From contig JABDHI010000018.1 in assembly GCA_013285655.1 (NCBI GenBank), forward strand, positions 1 through 44,486: DNA of 44,486 nucleotides, written 5' to 3'. The DNA is from Bacteroidota bacterium. GTDB taxonomy: Bacteria > Bacteroidota > Bacteroidia > JABEUT01. The notes under the pieces are model-generated. The model worked only from the letters and a program-made list of their open reading frames with translations. It had not been told where the DNA came from and did not search any database. Shown here piece by piece: positions 1 to 8,295 of this stretch; the stretch's first letter is position 1; every line of letters begins with the position of its first letter. The translations under genes were made by a program, and so were the position numbers.

Positions 1-279
1 CGAAAGATGCTGAACCTCTGTGAAAGTCTTTTTAAGATGGGTAGCTATACGCTCTGCCACATGCTCTATCAGGTGTGAGCGGATTTTCATTTCAAGTTTA
101 ACTATTTCGTAAACCTTAACGTAGTCGGCGGCATCGCTAAGTTTATCACTTGCTGATGCCACAGAGAAATCTCCTTTCAAAACTACATTCACCACATAGT
201 CGCCACCAATGCGGGCTTCTTCTTCAAGGCATCCGTGGTGTGCCCGTAAATGTATTCCTCTAACGTTGATTACTTGCAT
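1..279 (-). CDS. folB: Dihydroneopterin aldolase, 3' end cut by window edge
   Basis: Only the first 93 codons are present; the gene runs off the left edge. The protein starts MQVINVRGIHLRAHHGCLEE, the FolB/FolX opening, with the substrate-site glutamate just after HHGC. It continues with a beta strand (YVVNVVLKGDF), then DAADYVKVYEIVKLEM and HLIEHVAERIA, which match the rest of the tunnel-fold family. FolB cleaves dihydroneopterin to 6-hydroxymethyl-dihydropterin in folate synthesis. The ATG (279-277) overlaps the gltX stop as TAATG, so translation is probably coupled to gltX. A second folate gene, folP, lies at 13.4 kb but is not linked. The C-terminus cannot be judged. Confidence 0.88.
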   Translation of the reverse strand, partial: MQVINVRGIHLRAHHGCLEEEARIGGDYVVNVVLKGDFSVASASDKLSDAADYVKVYEIVKLEMKIRSHLIEHVAERIATHLKKTFTEVQHLS

Positions 280-1817
280 TATTTTAAAATTTGTAATGCT
301 CTATCCAATCTCTTTACCACTTCATCTTTACCCAATGCTTCAATAGTATCGAACAATATAGGACCGGCAGAAAGGCCTGTTATAATAACCCTGAACAACT
401 GCATTACCGAACCCGGTGCAATGCCACTTTCTTCAGCTGTCTTTTTAAACACAGCCTCCACATTAGCCGATGAAAAATCAGTAGTATTCGCAAGCACGTC
501 TTTTACTTTAGCAAAGAATGCAGGGGCTCCGTCTTTCCATTTTTTTACAATCACGCCTTCATCATACTTTTCAGGAGCAATGAAAAAGAAACTTCCCATA
601 TCCCAGAACTCACTTACAAAATGCGCCTTTTCTTTTATCAGCGAACACACACGCTCTACATAGTTTTCGGTAGTCAGTGATATATGCACGCCCTTATCTT
701 TAACAGTCGGCATAAATAATGCAGCCAGTTCGGTATCGGTCTTTTTACGTAAGTATTGCTGGTTGTACCATTTAGCTTTATCCGGATCGAACTTAGCACC
801 GTGCTTACTTACACGGTCTAACGAAAAAGCACCTATCAATTCCTCCATCGAGAAAAGCTCTTGTGTTGTACCCGGGTTCCATCCTAAAAATGCTAATAGG
901 TTAACCACTGCTTCCGGGAAGTAACCACGCTCTCTGTAACCCGATGATTGCTCACCGGTTGCAGGGTCTTTCCAATCGAGCGGGAAAACAGGGAAACCAA
1001 GCCTGTCGCCATCGCGCTTGCTTAACTTGCCATTACCGTCAGGGCGCAATAAAAGAGGCAAGTGAGCGAACTCAGGCATAACTTCTTCCCATCCCATAGA
1101 ACGGTATAACAATACGTGCAACGGTGCCGATGGTAACCATTCTTCACCACGTATTACGTGAGTAATCTTCATCAGGTAATCATCTACCACATTAGCCAAA
1201 TGGTAAGTAGGCATACCATCTGATTTAAACAAAACTTTATCATCAAGCGATTGGGTATGTACTACCACCCATCCTCGTATCACGTCATGAAAACGTACTT
1301 CTTCGTTACGCGGTATTTTCATACGTATCACGTAAGGCATGCCTGAATCCATTAACTTTTTCACCTCATCTTCCGACAGGGTAAGCGAGTTCTTCATGGT
1401 GCCACGTGTAACCGCATTGTATTGCGGAGCAGCCACTTTAGCAGCTTCTAAACGCTTGCGCATAGCTTCCAGTTCTTCGCTGGTATCAAACGCATAATAG
1501 GCATGTCCTCTTTCAACTAATTTCTCAGCATACTGGCGGTACATAGCCTTACGCTCTGACTGGCGGTAAGGTTCATGCGGACCACCCACACCAATACCTT
1601 CCTCTACCTGAATACCACACCACCTGAGGGCTTCAACAATATATTCTTCGGCACCGGGTACAAAACGGTTCTGGTCGGTATCTTCAACACGCAGCAAAAA
1701 AGTGCCATTGTGCTTTTTAGCGAACAGGTAATTATATAAAGCCGTGCGAACCCCGCCAATGTGCAAAGGGCCGGTCGGACTAGGAGCAAATCTTACGCGT
1801 ACTGGTCTGTCTGACAT
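279..1817 (-). CDS. gltX: Glutamyl-tRNA synthetase
   Basis: 512 residues, the usual length for bacterial GltX. It is a class I aminoacyl-tRNA synthetase that charges tRNA-Glu in the cytoplasm. The N-terminus carries RFAPSPTGPLHIGG, with HIGG at residues 19-22 as the HIGH motif. The second ATP-binding motif is KLSKR at 264-268. LRVEDTDQNRF at 42-52 is the typical glutamate/tRNA acceptor-site segment. The anticodon-binding helical region fills the C-terminal third. The sequence alone does not show whether it also charges tRNA-Gln. The ATG at 1817 lies 20 nt behind a -7 box at 1838-1845. The stop overlaps the folB start, so the two genes probably form one transcript. Confidence 0.97.
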   Translation of the reverse strand: MSDRPVRVRFAPSPTGPLHIGGVRTALYNYLFAKKHNGTFLLRVEDTDQNRFVPGAEEYIVEALRWCGIQVEEGIGVGGPHEPYRQSERKAMYRQYAEKLVERGHAYYAFDTSEELEAMRKRLEAAKVAAPQYNAVTRGTMKNSLTLSEDEVKKLMDSGMPYVIRMKIPRNEEVRFHDVIRGWVVVHTQSLDDKVLFKSDGMPTYHLANVVDDYLMKITHVIRGEEWLPSAPLHVLLYRSMGWEEVMPEFAHLPLLLRPDGNGKLSKRDGDRLGFPVFPLDWKDPATGEQSSGYRERGYFPEAVVNLLAFLGWNPGTTQELFSMEELIGAFSLDRVSKHGAKFDPDKAKWYNQQYLRKKTDTELAALFMPTVKDKGVHISLTTENYVERVCSLIKEKAHFVSEFWDMGSFFFIAPEKYDEGVIVKKWKDGAPAFFAKVKDVLANTTDFSSANVEAVFKKTAEESGIAPGSVMQLFRVIITGLSAGPILFDTIEALGKDEVVKRLDRALQILK

Positions 1818-1837
1818 AGTTCTTTTTTTAAAGAGAG

Positions 1838-1845
1838 CAAATATA
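1838..1845 (-). promoter_or_regulatory. Promoter -7 box of gltX-folB
   Basis: The minus strand reads TATATTTG, which fits the Bacteroidota -7 element TAnnTTTG. It predicts transcription starting about 17 nt before the gltX ATG. No clear TTG is visible at -33. Confidence 0.5.
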
Positions 1846-1928
1846 TTAATTAGTGGTCAGTGTTTAGTGGTCAGTGCCCAGCCATTTTAGGTCGTTTTTT
1901 GATTTAACTGATGCAATTACTTTAACTT

Positions 1929-2080
1929 AGGGATTCCTCACCGCCAACCCGCGTTTCGGAATGACAGGTTCACTGTCTGTCCTGAGAAGAGGGAGGGGTG
2001 CGGGCGAAGCCCGCACCCCTCCCTCTCAAAAAACCAAAATCTCTGTCATTCCGAACGAAATAAAATGTAGTGAGGAATCT
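1929..2080. repeat. Nested palindromic intergenic element
   Basis: Three pairs of inverted arms sit inside each other. The outer arms are GGATTCCTCA (1931-1940) and TGAGGAATCT (2071-2080), 9 of 10 matching. The middle arms are a perfect 13-bp pair containing CGGAATGACAG (1955-1967 and 2043-2055). The core is an 18-bp perfect GC-rich hairpin (1988-2005 and 2009-2026) with a GAA loop. It fills the divergent gltX/rbfA gap. Motifs of the type 'TGTCATTCCGAA...TGAGGAATCT' are familiar from Bacteroidota intergenic regions. It codes for nothing that I can see. The rest of this gap (1846-1928 and 2081-2170) is AT-rich and includes a short direct repeat (AGTGGTCAGTG) near 1853-1878. Confidence 0.85.
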
Positions 2081-2173
2081 CAGCTACTACTTATTGCAAC
2101 GTTCTGGAAATGAAATTTAGAGAGCTTTCTCATTTAAAATTCAAAATTTAGAATTTAGAATTCCTTTTTAATG

Positions 2174-2181
2174 TACGTTTG
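2174..2181 (+). promoter_or_regulatory. Promoter -7 box of rbfA, next to the start codon
   Basis: TACGTTTG fits TAnnTTTG. Its last base lies only 4 nt before the rbfA ATG at 2186, so the transcript would be nearly leaderless. No TTG is seen at -33. Confidence 0.45.
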
Positions 2182-2185
2182 CATC

Positions 2186-2521
2186 ATGGCTACACTCCGA
2201 CAAAACAAAGTTGCCCGCCTTATACAAAAGGAAATGGGCGATATATTTCAGAAAGAGGCAAAACACCTGTTTACAGGTGGGCTTGCTACAGTTACCGGTG
2301 TTGAAATAAGCCCCGATTTAGGTATTGCCAAGGTTTTTATCACCTTCCTCAACCTTGACCCTAAAAAGACCATAGAACTATTGATGGAAAAGCGCCCCGA
2401 AATACGCAATCATTTATCTACACGGGTTAGGAGCCAATTGCGCATTGTACCTGACCTGCGCTTCCATATCGACGACTCTTACGAGGCCATTATGCATATC
2501 GACAAGTTGCTGAAAAAGTAA
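2186..2521 (+). CDS. rbfA: 30S ribosome-binding factor RbfA
   Basis: 111 residues from the ATG at 2186. RbfA binds the 30S subunit and helps mature the 5' end of 16S rRNA. The N-terminus MATLRQNKVARLIQKEMGDI is typical, followed by the KH-like core (VTGVEISPDLGIAKVFITFL) and the end VPDLRFHIDDSYEAIMHIDKLL, all conserved in the family. An in-frame ATG at 2171 would add five residues (MYVCI), but it precedes the promoter box at 2174-2181, so 2186 is preferred. Methyltransferase and LolC/E-type permease genes follow on the same strand. Confidence 0.95.
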   Translation: MATLRQNKVARLIQKEMGDIFQKEAKHLFTGGLATVTGVEISPDLGIAKVFITFLNLDPKKTIELLMEKRPEIRNHLSTRVRSQLRIVPDLRFHIDDSYEAIMHIDKLLKK

Positions 2522-2580
2522 CCTGATTGCCGATTTCGGTATTTAATGCATATTTGCATACTTTTTTACGATAGCTATCC

Positions 2581-3387
2581 ATGGAATACGACCCGATTAA
2601 AAACAAACTAGGTGTGTTTTTCAACATGTCGCCAGCGTTGCGCAAGTTGTTCTATAACCTGCTCGACCTATTATTATTACGCACCTGGCACATACATAAG
2701 GAACTCCGCATTTGGGAGAAAACCGCTCCTGCTAAAGCAGATATTTTAGATGCCGGTTCGGGCTTCGGTCAATACTCATGGTATATGGCGCGCAAGCACC
2801 CAAACTGGAACATTTTCGGCGTTGATGTAAAAGACGACCAGATTGCAGACTGCAACAACTTTTTCAGCAAATGTGGCGTTACCAATGCCAAGTTCGAAAT
2901 AGCAGATCTTACCAAATTCAGCAAGCCAGAAAGCTTCGACTTTGCTTTGTCGGTGGACGTAATGGAACATATTTTAGAGGACGTAGAAGTATTTAAGAAC
3001 ATACACGCTGCACTGCGTAAAAATGGCATGTTGCTCATCTCTACCCCATCGGACCAAGGCGGTTCTGATGCAGACGGTTCTGAAGATGGTTCGTTTATAG
3101 GTGAGCACGTGCGCAATGGCTATAACATTAACGAGATACAAGACAAATTAAAGACAGCAGGCTTCTCTAAAATAGAAGCGCGTTATTCGTACGGTGTTCC
3201 GGGTCACATTTCATGGGTGCTTTCTATGAAGTATCCTATGAAAATGCTTTCGGCCAGCAAGGCATTGATCATTTTACTGCCTTTCTATTACCTGATCACT
3301 TTCCCTTTCTGCTTAATACTTAACCAGGCCGATACCAATGGCAACCATGCCAAAGGCACAGGGCTGATAGTGAAAGCTTACAAATAA
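2581..3387 (+). CDS. Class I SAM-dependent methyltransferase
   Basis: 268 residues. The Rossmann methyltransferase core runs from about residue 50 to 165: motif I is ILDAGSGFG at 55-63, the acidic residue binding the SAM ribose is probably D82 in VDV, and FALSVDVMEHI at 121-131 is motif IV-like. The C-terminal part has a hydrophobic stretch at about 227-248, so the protein may sit on the membrane or act on a lipid-like or other small substrate. The substrate cannot be read from the sequence. It starts 59 nt after rbfA; a degenerate -7 box (CATATTTG) lies upstream, so it may have its own weak promoter. A palindromic element follows it. Confidence 0.85.
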   Translation: MEYDPIKNKLGVFFNMSPALRKLFYNLLDLLLLRTWHIHKELRIWEKTAPAKADILDAGSGFGQYSWYMARKHPNWNIFGVDVKDDQIADCNNFFSKCGVTNAKFEIADLTKFSKPESFDFALSVDVMEHILEDVEVFKNIHAALRKNGMLLISTPSDQGGSDADGSEDGSFIGEHVRNGYNINEIQDKLKTAGFSKIEARYSYGVPGHISWVLSMKYPMKMLSASKALIILLPFYYLITFPFCLILNQADTNGNHAKGTGLIVKAYK

Positions 3388-3482
3388 AGCCCCATCCCGA
3401 CCTTCCCCATTGGGGAAGGAGAAAAGAATATCCCTTACTTCTTCATTAAGTCCTCCCTTATGGGGAGGATTTAGGTGGGGCT
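3388..3482. repeat. Palindromic element with two small hairpins
   Basis: Outer arms AGCCCCA (3388-3394) and TGGGGCT (3476-3482) enclose two hairpins: CCTTCCCC-ATT-GGGGAAGG (3401-3419) and TCCTCCC/GGGAGGA (3451-3469). The layout resembles the element at 30695-30828. It fills the gap between the methyltransferase and the permease and could act as a terminator. Confidence 0.8.
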
Positions 3483-3494
3483 GTTATACTTTCT

Positions 3495-3502
3495 TACTTT
3501 TG
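3495..3502 (+). promoter_or_regulatory. Promoter -7 box of the LolC/E-type permease gene
   Basis: TACTTTTG fits TAnnTTTG and ends 5 nt before the ATG at 3508. The predicted leader is only about 3 nt. Confidence 0.5.
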
Positions 3503-3507
3503 CATAT

Positions 3508-4731
3508 ATGAACCTGCCTTTATTTATAGCACGCCGGTACTTAGTATCTAAAAAGTCGCACAACGCCATTAACATTATTTCGGGTGTGGCTCTGGGTGGT
3601 ATTGCCTTGGGTACAATGGCACTTATTATAGTGCTATCGGCATTCAATGGCATATCTAACCTGGTTCGTTCGCTTTACAATTCGTTTGGTGCCGACATAC
3701 AGATAACGGTTGTAAAAGGGAAAGTATTTATACCCAAAGGGCCAAAGTTCGAAAGTATTAAGCATTACGAAGGAGTAAAGAATTTTAGCGAAGTATTGGA
3801 AGATAGAGCATTGTTAAAATTCAACGACCAGCAAACGCTCCCAACCATAAAGGGCGTAGATAGCAACTTCTTAGCCATGACCCATTTTGACACCTTGATG
3901 CGTGGTGGCAGTTTTTATTTGCAAAAAGGCCAACTCGATTATGCAGTCTTTGGCCGTGGTATAGGTTATCAGTTGGGTATTGCACAAACTAATGCCGACT
4001 ATTATTCCATTTCGTGTTATGCGCCTAAACGTGGCATACAACAAGGCTCGGTTAACCCCGGAGATGCCATTACCGAAGAACATATTTACCCGGCAGGTAT
4101 ATTTTCTATTAACGAAGATTTTGATTATAACTATGTAATAACATCTATTGGCTTTGCACGTAAGTTGTTCGACTATAAAGACAGTTCGGTAAGCGCCATA
4201 GAAATTGGCTTGGCAAAAAACGCAGATGCCGAAAAAGTAAAACAACATATACGCGAAGTATTAGGCAGTGATTATAAGGTACGCGACCGTTACGAACAAA
4301 ATGAAACACTCTTTAGAACCTTAAAGACAGAAAAACTTTTGACCTTTATAATACTGGCTATGGTATTGGTCATAGCCACGTTTAATATTGTCGGCTCTCT
4401 CTCTATGCTCATCCTCGACAAGCAAAAGGATATGGATATCCTCTGGAAAATGGGCCTGGATAATGCAACCATTCAAAAAATATTCCTGTACGAAGGATTG
4501 CTCATTAACTTTATTGGAGCCTGCATAGGGCTAATACTTGGTACGTTTATTTGCTGGTTGCAAATACAATTCCACTTAGTGCGTTTTAGCCAGAACTTTG
4601 TGGTCGATGCCTACCCTATCGACTTGCAGGTTATGGATTACGTTTATGTATTTGCATCCGTGCTTGTTATAGGCTTTCTGTCATCATGGTACCCGGTAAG
4701 GGTGTTTGCGAAAAATGGGATAAAAACATAA
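3508..4731 (+). CDS. LolC/LolE-type ABC transporter permease
   Basis: 407 residues from the ATG at 3508. The start MNLPLFIARRYLVSKKSHNA followed by a membrane helix (about 21-45) is the hallmark of LolC/E-type permeases (FtsX/MacB fold). A large periplasmic domain follows, then three C-terminal helices (about 272-300, 320-350 and 372-395). LolCE-type proteins lift lipoproteins from the inner membrane for transport to the outer membrane, driven by an ATPase (LolD) that is not encoded nearby. In many Bacteroidota this gene follows rbfA, as here. An upstream in-frame start at 3475 lies inside the palindromic element and before the -7 box, so it was not used. Lipoprotein release is inferred from family only. 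Confidence 0.88.
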   Translation: MNLPLFIARRYLVSKKSHNAINIISGVALGGIALGTMALIIVLSAFNGISNLVRSLYNSFGADIQITVVKGKVFIPKGPKFESIKHYEGVKNFSEVLEDRALLKFNDQQTLPTIKGVDSNFLAMTHFDTLMRGGSFYLQKGQLDYAVFGRGIGYQLGIAQTNADYYSISCYAPKRGIQQGSVNPGDAITEEHIYPAGIFSINEDFDYNYVITSIGFARKLFDYKDSSVSAIEIGLAKNADAEKVKQHIREVLGSDYKVRDRYEQNETLFRTLKTEKLLTFIILAMVLVIATFNIVGSLSMLILDKQKDMDILWKMGLDNATIQKIFLYEGLLINFIGACIGLILGTFICWLQIQFHLVRFSQNFVVDAYPIDLQVMDYVYVFASVLVIGFLSSWYPVRVFAKNGIKT

Positions 4732-4735
4732 TTAC

Positions 4736-5254
4736 ATGACTAGAAAAATAGTAATATTTGGATTTATTACACTGCTGGTTATTGCCTTTTTTTTATCACC
4801 AAAACTAAAAGGTGGAGGGCAGTCATCTGCAGAAATGTACGATTATATTTACTCTTACTCAACTCTTAAGCAAGATATTTCTTTATTAAAGAAAAACGAT
4901 TCTAGCTTTTCCTTGCCAAAATTATATTCTGCAATTAATGGGAGCCCTATACCACCTAATGATCCAATATATAAGGACCCAAGCATATCCTGTGACTATT
5001 ATTTTTATGACAAGAAAGAAGATAATATTATGTTTTTTGAAGTTCAGATAAGAGATACTTGTAGTGGTATATTTTTCATAGGAATTAATCATGGTAATAA
5101 GTTGGGGTATTGGAAAGATATTAATAAAGATTTCTCTAAAGAAGAAAACAAAGAAGTAATGAATCGCTTCGAAGAGCTGGTCATCAATAAATTACCTGTG
5201 AAATACAAGAAAAAATATAACGTAAATTCGTTATGGGAGATTTTTTTTAACTAA
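4736..5254 (+). CDS. Unknown membrane-anchored protein
   Basis: 172 residues that I do not recognise. Residues 4-21 (KIVIFGFITLLVIAFFL) form one hydrophobic segment, either an uncleaved anchor or a signal peptide; no lipobox cysteine follows. The remainder is polar, rich in Lys, Asp and Tyr, with two cysteines (in SCDYYFYD and RDTCSG) that could form a disulfide. The gene is clearly AT-richer than its neighbours. It starts 4 nt after the permease stop, so it is probably co-transcribed with it. The higher AT content could mean a recently gained or fast-evolving gene. Confidence 0.65.
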   Translation: MTRKIVIFGFITLLVIAFFLSPKLKGGGQSSAEMYDYIYSYSTLKQDISLLKKNDSSFSLPKLYSAINGSPIPPNDPIYKDPSISCDYYFYDKKEDNIMFFEVQIRDTCSGIFFIGINHGNKLGYWKDINKDFSKEENKEVMNRFEELVINKLPVKYKKKYNVNSLWEIFFN

Positions 5255-5357
5255 TGTCAATCGTATTTTCATTACCCCAAAAAGCATTTTAGGGTTTTAC
5301 ACATCCTAACGTGAATAAAATCAAGTCTGCTTCGTTATATATTGGCAGCTCTATCCT

Positions 5358-5365
5358 TATTTTTG
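5358..5365 (+). promoter_or_regulatory. Promoter -7 box of ftsK
   Basis: TATTTTTG fits TAnnTTTG and ends 16 nt before the ftsK ATG at 5382. A TTG at 5342-5344 is closer than usual (13 nt). Confidence 0.45.
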
Positions 5366-5381
5366 ATAGATTATAAGTATT

Positions 5382-7886
5382 ATGCCTAAGCGCCAATCAA
5401 ATAGACTTAAAGACGACACCAAGCCCCTCGACAAGGAGCTGGAAGAAGTTGTTGTGGAGAAAGAGCCGAAGAAAGAGAAAAAGGCTCCTCCTGCTCCAAG
5501 TGCTTTTATGCAACGCTTTAGGGATGGTTTAGAAAAATATAAAATAGCACAACTATCAGGTCTTTTCCTCATACTGTTTTCTATTTGCCTTTTACTGGCC
5601 TTCACTTCGTTTCTGTTTACCTGGCAGGTAGATTATGATAAAGTAACAGGTTCACTTACATCATTGCTCTCAACAAACGTAAAGACCGCCAACTGGCTGG
5701 GCAACTTTGGGGCAAGGTTATCTTACCAGTTCATCAACAACTGGTTTGGTATTGCAGCGTTTGGTTTTGTATTGGTATTTGCTATACTTGGCGCAAAACT
5801 GTTACTCAATATTGCGTTGCTGCCCATAGCAAAAACAATGCGCATTACTTTATTTGTAATGCTTTGGACCTGCCTGATGATGGGTTATATATTCAACAAA
5901 AATTATTTATTTATGGGTGGTGGCATCGGCTACTTCTCTGCCAACTGGCTCGATGGTATGATTGGCCGGATAGGTACTTTACTCTCTCTTATATTTGTTG
6001 GTATTGCATTCCTGCTCATTAACAACCTGGTTAAGGTACCTACGTTTACAAAAGCCGACTTGATTAAAGAAACGGAAGAAGAAACAGAACCTACTGAAGA
6101 AGAAAGACACGATATAGAAGAAGAGCCTTTCATTAAAAGCGAAAAGCCAAAGAACATAGTTAAAGAAGAAATTGTTATTCCTCCACCTACTCCTGTAACT
6201 CCAGCGCCCATTGAATTTAGCGTGGAGCCAGAGAAACCGGTAGTTGAAGAAAAAAAAACTCCGGTAGCAAAAACTGAAGGCGTTGAATTTGAAATCGAAA
6301 AAAAACCTGAAGTAAAAGAAGAAGTAAAACTAGTTGAAGAGCATATTGAAATATCTTCTTCACCATACGATCCAACATTAGATTTGTCCTCTTACAAATT
6401 CCCTCCGCTTACCTTGTTGCAAGATTATGGTAAGGAAAGTGTTCAGATTGATCAGGAAGAACTTACTGCTAACAAGGATAGGATCGTAGCAACCCTTGCT
6501 AATTACAGTATTGGTATTAAGAAGATCAAAGCTACTCCCGGCCCTACGGTAACGCTTTACGAAATTGTTCCGCAAGATGGTACGCGTATTTCGAAGATAA
6601 AGAACCTGGAGGATGATATAGCCCTTAGCCTATCGGCATTGGGGATACGTATTATAGCACCAATGCCGGGCCAGGGTACAATAGGTATTGAAGTACCTAA
6701 CCGCAACCCGGGTATGGTATCTATGAAATCTATTTTAGCCTCCGATCAGTTTCAGAAAGCCAATATGGAACTACCTATTGGTTTAGGTAAAACCATATCT
6801 GACCAACCATTCGTTATTGACCTTGCCAAAATGCCTCACTTGCTAATGGCAGGTTCTACAGGCCAGGGTAAATCGGTAGGATTGAATGCAGTGTTGGTTT
6901 CATTGCTTTACAAAAAGCATCCATCGCAAATTAAATTTGTGTTGGTCGATCCTAAAAAGGTGGAGCTTACCCTATTCAACAAAATAGAAAGGCACTTTTT
7001 AGCGAAGCTGCCAAATTCAGGCGAGGCTATTATTACAGATACTAAAAAGGTTATCCATACACTCAATTCGCTTTGTATTGAAATGGACCAGCGTTATGAC
7101 TTACTTAAAGACGCACAGGTACGTAACATTAAAGAATACAACGAAAAATTTGTTGCCCGTAAGCTCAATCCTGAGAAAGGACACAAGTACTTGCCTTACA
7201 TAGTACTTATTGTGGATGAGTTTGCCGATTTGATTATGACAGCAGGTAAGGAAGTAGAAACTCCTATTGCGCGCTTAGCACAGCTTGCACGTGCTATTGG
7301 TATCCACTTAATTATTGCCACACAACGTCCATCCGTAAATATTATTACAGGTACAATTAAAGCAAACTTCCCTGCACGTATTGCATTCAGGGTAATATCT
7401 AAGATCGACTCCCGCACCATATTGGATTCAGGAGGGGCTGACCAGCTTATTGGTCGTGGCGATATGCTATTGGCAACTGGCAGCGACCTGATAAGGTTAC
7501 AGTGTGCTTTTGTAAGCACCAACGAAGTAGAAGAAATAACCGATTATATAGGTGCGCAACAAGCATATCCGCAAGCGTTCCAGCTACCGGAATATGTGGA
7601 AGAAGGCAGTGAAGACGGACCTGTTGAGTTCAGCGCTAATGAAAAGGATGCTTTGTTTGATCAATGCGCACGTATTGTGGTAGAAACCCAACAAGGCTCA
7701 GCATCGTTATTGCAACGCAGGTTAAAGATAGGCTACAACCGTGCTGGACGTATTATAGATCAGTTACAGGCAGCAGGTATAATTGGAGCCTTTGAAGGCA
7801 GCAAAGCGCGTGAAGTAATGATTAAAGACTTTATGCAACTGGACGAGAAACTGAAGGCAATGTCTTCTTCCTCGTCTGAGTCTTAA
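5382..7886 (+). CDS. ftsK: DNA translocase FtsK/SpoIIIE
   Basis: 834 residues. FtsK is a septal hexameric motor that pumps chromosome ends into daughter cells and supports dimer resolution. A charged N-terminus is followed by about four membrane helices (roughly 58-80, 122-148, 153-171 and 196-216). A linker rich in Glu, Pro and Lys spans about 225-330. The motor domain has Walker A GSTGQGKS at 491-498 and Walker [12 protein letters not shown] at 607-617. The winged-helix gamma domain, which reads chromosome polarity, lies at about 755-815 ([19 protein letters not shown]). The stop overlaps the opposing ferredoxin stop. Confidence 0.97.
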   Translation: MPKRQSNRLKDDTKPLDKELEEVVVEKEPKKEKKAPPAPSAFMQRFRDGLEKYKIAQLSGLFLILFSICLLLAFTSFLFTWQVDYDKVTGSLTSLLSTNVKTANWLGNFGARLSYQFINNWFGIAAFGFVLVFAILGAKLLLNIALLPIAKTMRITLFVMLWTCLMMGYIFNKNYLFMGGGIGYFSANWLDGMIGRIGTLLSLIFVGIAFLLINNLVKVPTFTKADLIKETEEETEPTEEERHDIEEEPFIKSEKPKNIVKEEIVIPPPTPVTPAPIEFSVEPEKPVVEEKKTPVAKTEGVEFEIEKKPEVKEEVKLVEEHIEISSSPYDPTLDLSSYKFPPLTLLQDYGKESVQIDQEELTANKDRIVATLANYSIGIKKIKATPGPTVTLYEIVPQDGTRISKIKNLEDDIALSLSALGIRIIAPMPGQGTIGIEVPNRNPGMVSMKSILASDQFQKANMELPIGLGKTISDQPFVIDLAKMPHLLMAGSTGQGKSVGLNAVLVSLLYKKHPSQIKFVLVDPKKVELTLFNKIERHFLAKLPNSGEAIITDTKKVIHTLNSLCIEMDQRYDLLKDAQVRNIKEYNEKFVARKLNPEKGHKYLPYIVLIVDEFADLIMTAGKEVETPIARLAQLARAIGIHLIIATQRPSVNIITGTIKANFPARIAFRVISKIDSRTILDSGGADQLIGRGDMLLATGSDLIRLQCAFVSTNEVEEITDYIGAQQAYPQAFQLPEYVEEGSEDGPVEFSANEKDALFDQCARIVVETQQGSASLLQRRLKIGYNRAGRIIDQLQAAGIIGAFEGSKAREVMIKDFMQLDEKLKAMSSSSSES

Positions 7887-8230
7887 ATGTGAAGTGAAAC
7901 TTTCTTAGCAAGCAGTTCAGCTTCGGTCTCCTTGTGCAACTCATCTGTTATACAGCAGTCAACCGGGCAAACCGATGCGCACTGTGGCTCATCGTGAAAA
8001 CCCTTACACTCGGTACATTTATCCGAAACGATATAATACCTGTCCAGTTCTACAGGTTGTTGGGGAGCATCAGCATCTACGCTTAGCCCGCTTTTAGCAG
8101 TAAACATGCCTTTTACTGATGTTCCATCAGCAAAACGCCATTCGTTACCACCTTCATATATAGCATTATTAGGGCATTCAGGTTCGCAAGCCCCACAGTT
8201 GATACATTCGTCAGTTATTCTAATTGCCAT
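7883..8230 (-). CDS. 4Fe-4S dicluster ferredoxin
   Basis: 115 residues from the ATG at 8230. The start [20 protein letters not shown] carries the first CxxCxxCxxxCP cluster motif. The second half ([18 protein letters not shown]) supplies cysteines for another cluster, with a longer CxxC...C spacing as in YfhL/Allochromatium-type ferredoxins. It is a cytoplasmic electron carrier. In Bacteroidota this ferredoxin is often next to the LuxC-like acyl-CoA reductase gene; here that gene lies beyond the large surface-protein gene. A longer start at 8254 would add eight residues but precedes the family-typical N-terminus. Its stop and the ftsK stop share the palindrome TTAA. Confidence 0.92.
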   Translation of the reverse strand: MAIRITDECINCGACEPECPNNAIYEGGNEWRFADGTSVKGMFTAKSGLSVDADAPQQPVELDRYYIVSDKCTECKGFHDEPQCASVCPVDCCITDELHKETEAELLAKKVSLHI

Positions 8231-8251
8231 AACATTAAATTTAAAGAGCAG

Positions 8252-8259
8252 CAAAGATA
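8252..8259 (-). promoter_or_regulatory. Promoter -7 box of the ferredoxin gene
   Basis: The minus strand reads TATCTTTG, fitting TAnnTTTG, about 21 nt before the ATG at 8230. Confidence 0.45.
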
Positions 8260-8295
8260 CAAAATCAATGTATCTCTGCTACTCTCTTATAAAAT

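Noticed and set aside
250-663. Plus-strand open frame across the gltX 3' end
   Set aside because: It is antisense to the well-supported gltX and folB genes and shows no protein family features.
2130-2162. AT-rich near-palindrome of AATTTAGAATT type, with a similar one at 42259-42290
   Set aside because: Low-complexity AT-rich tracts like these are common in such gaps; they show no defined arms or spacing beyond composition.
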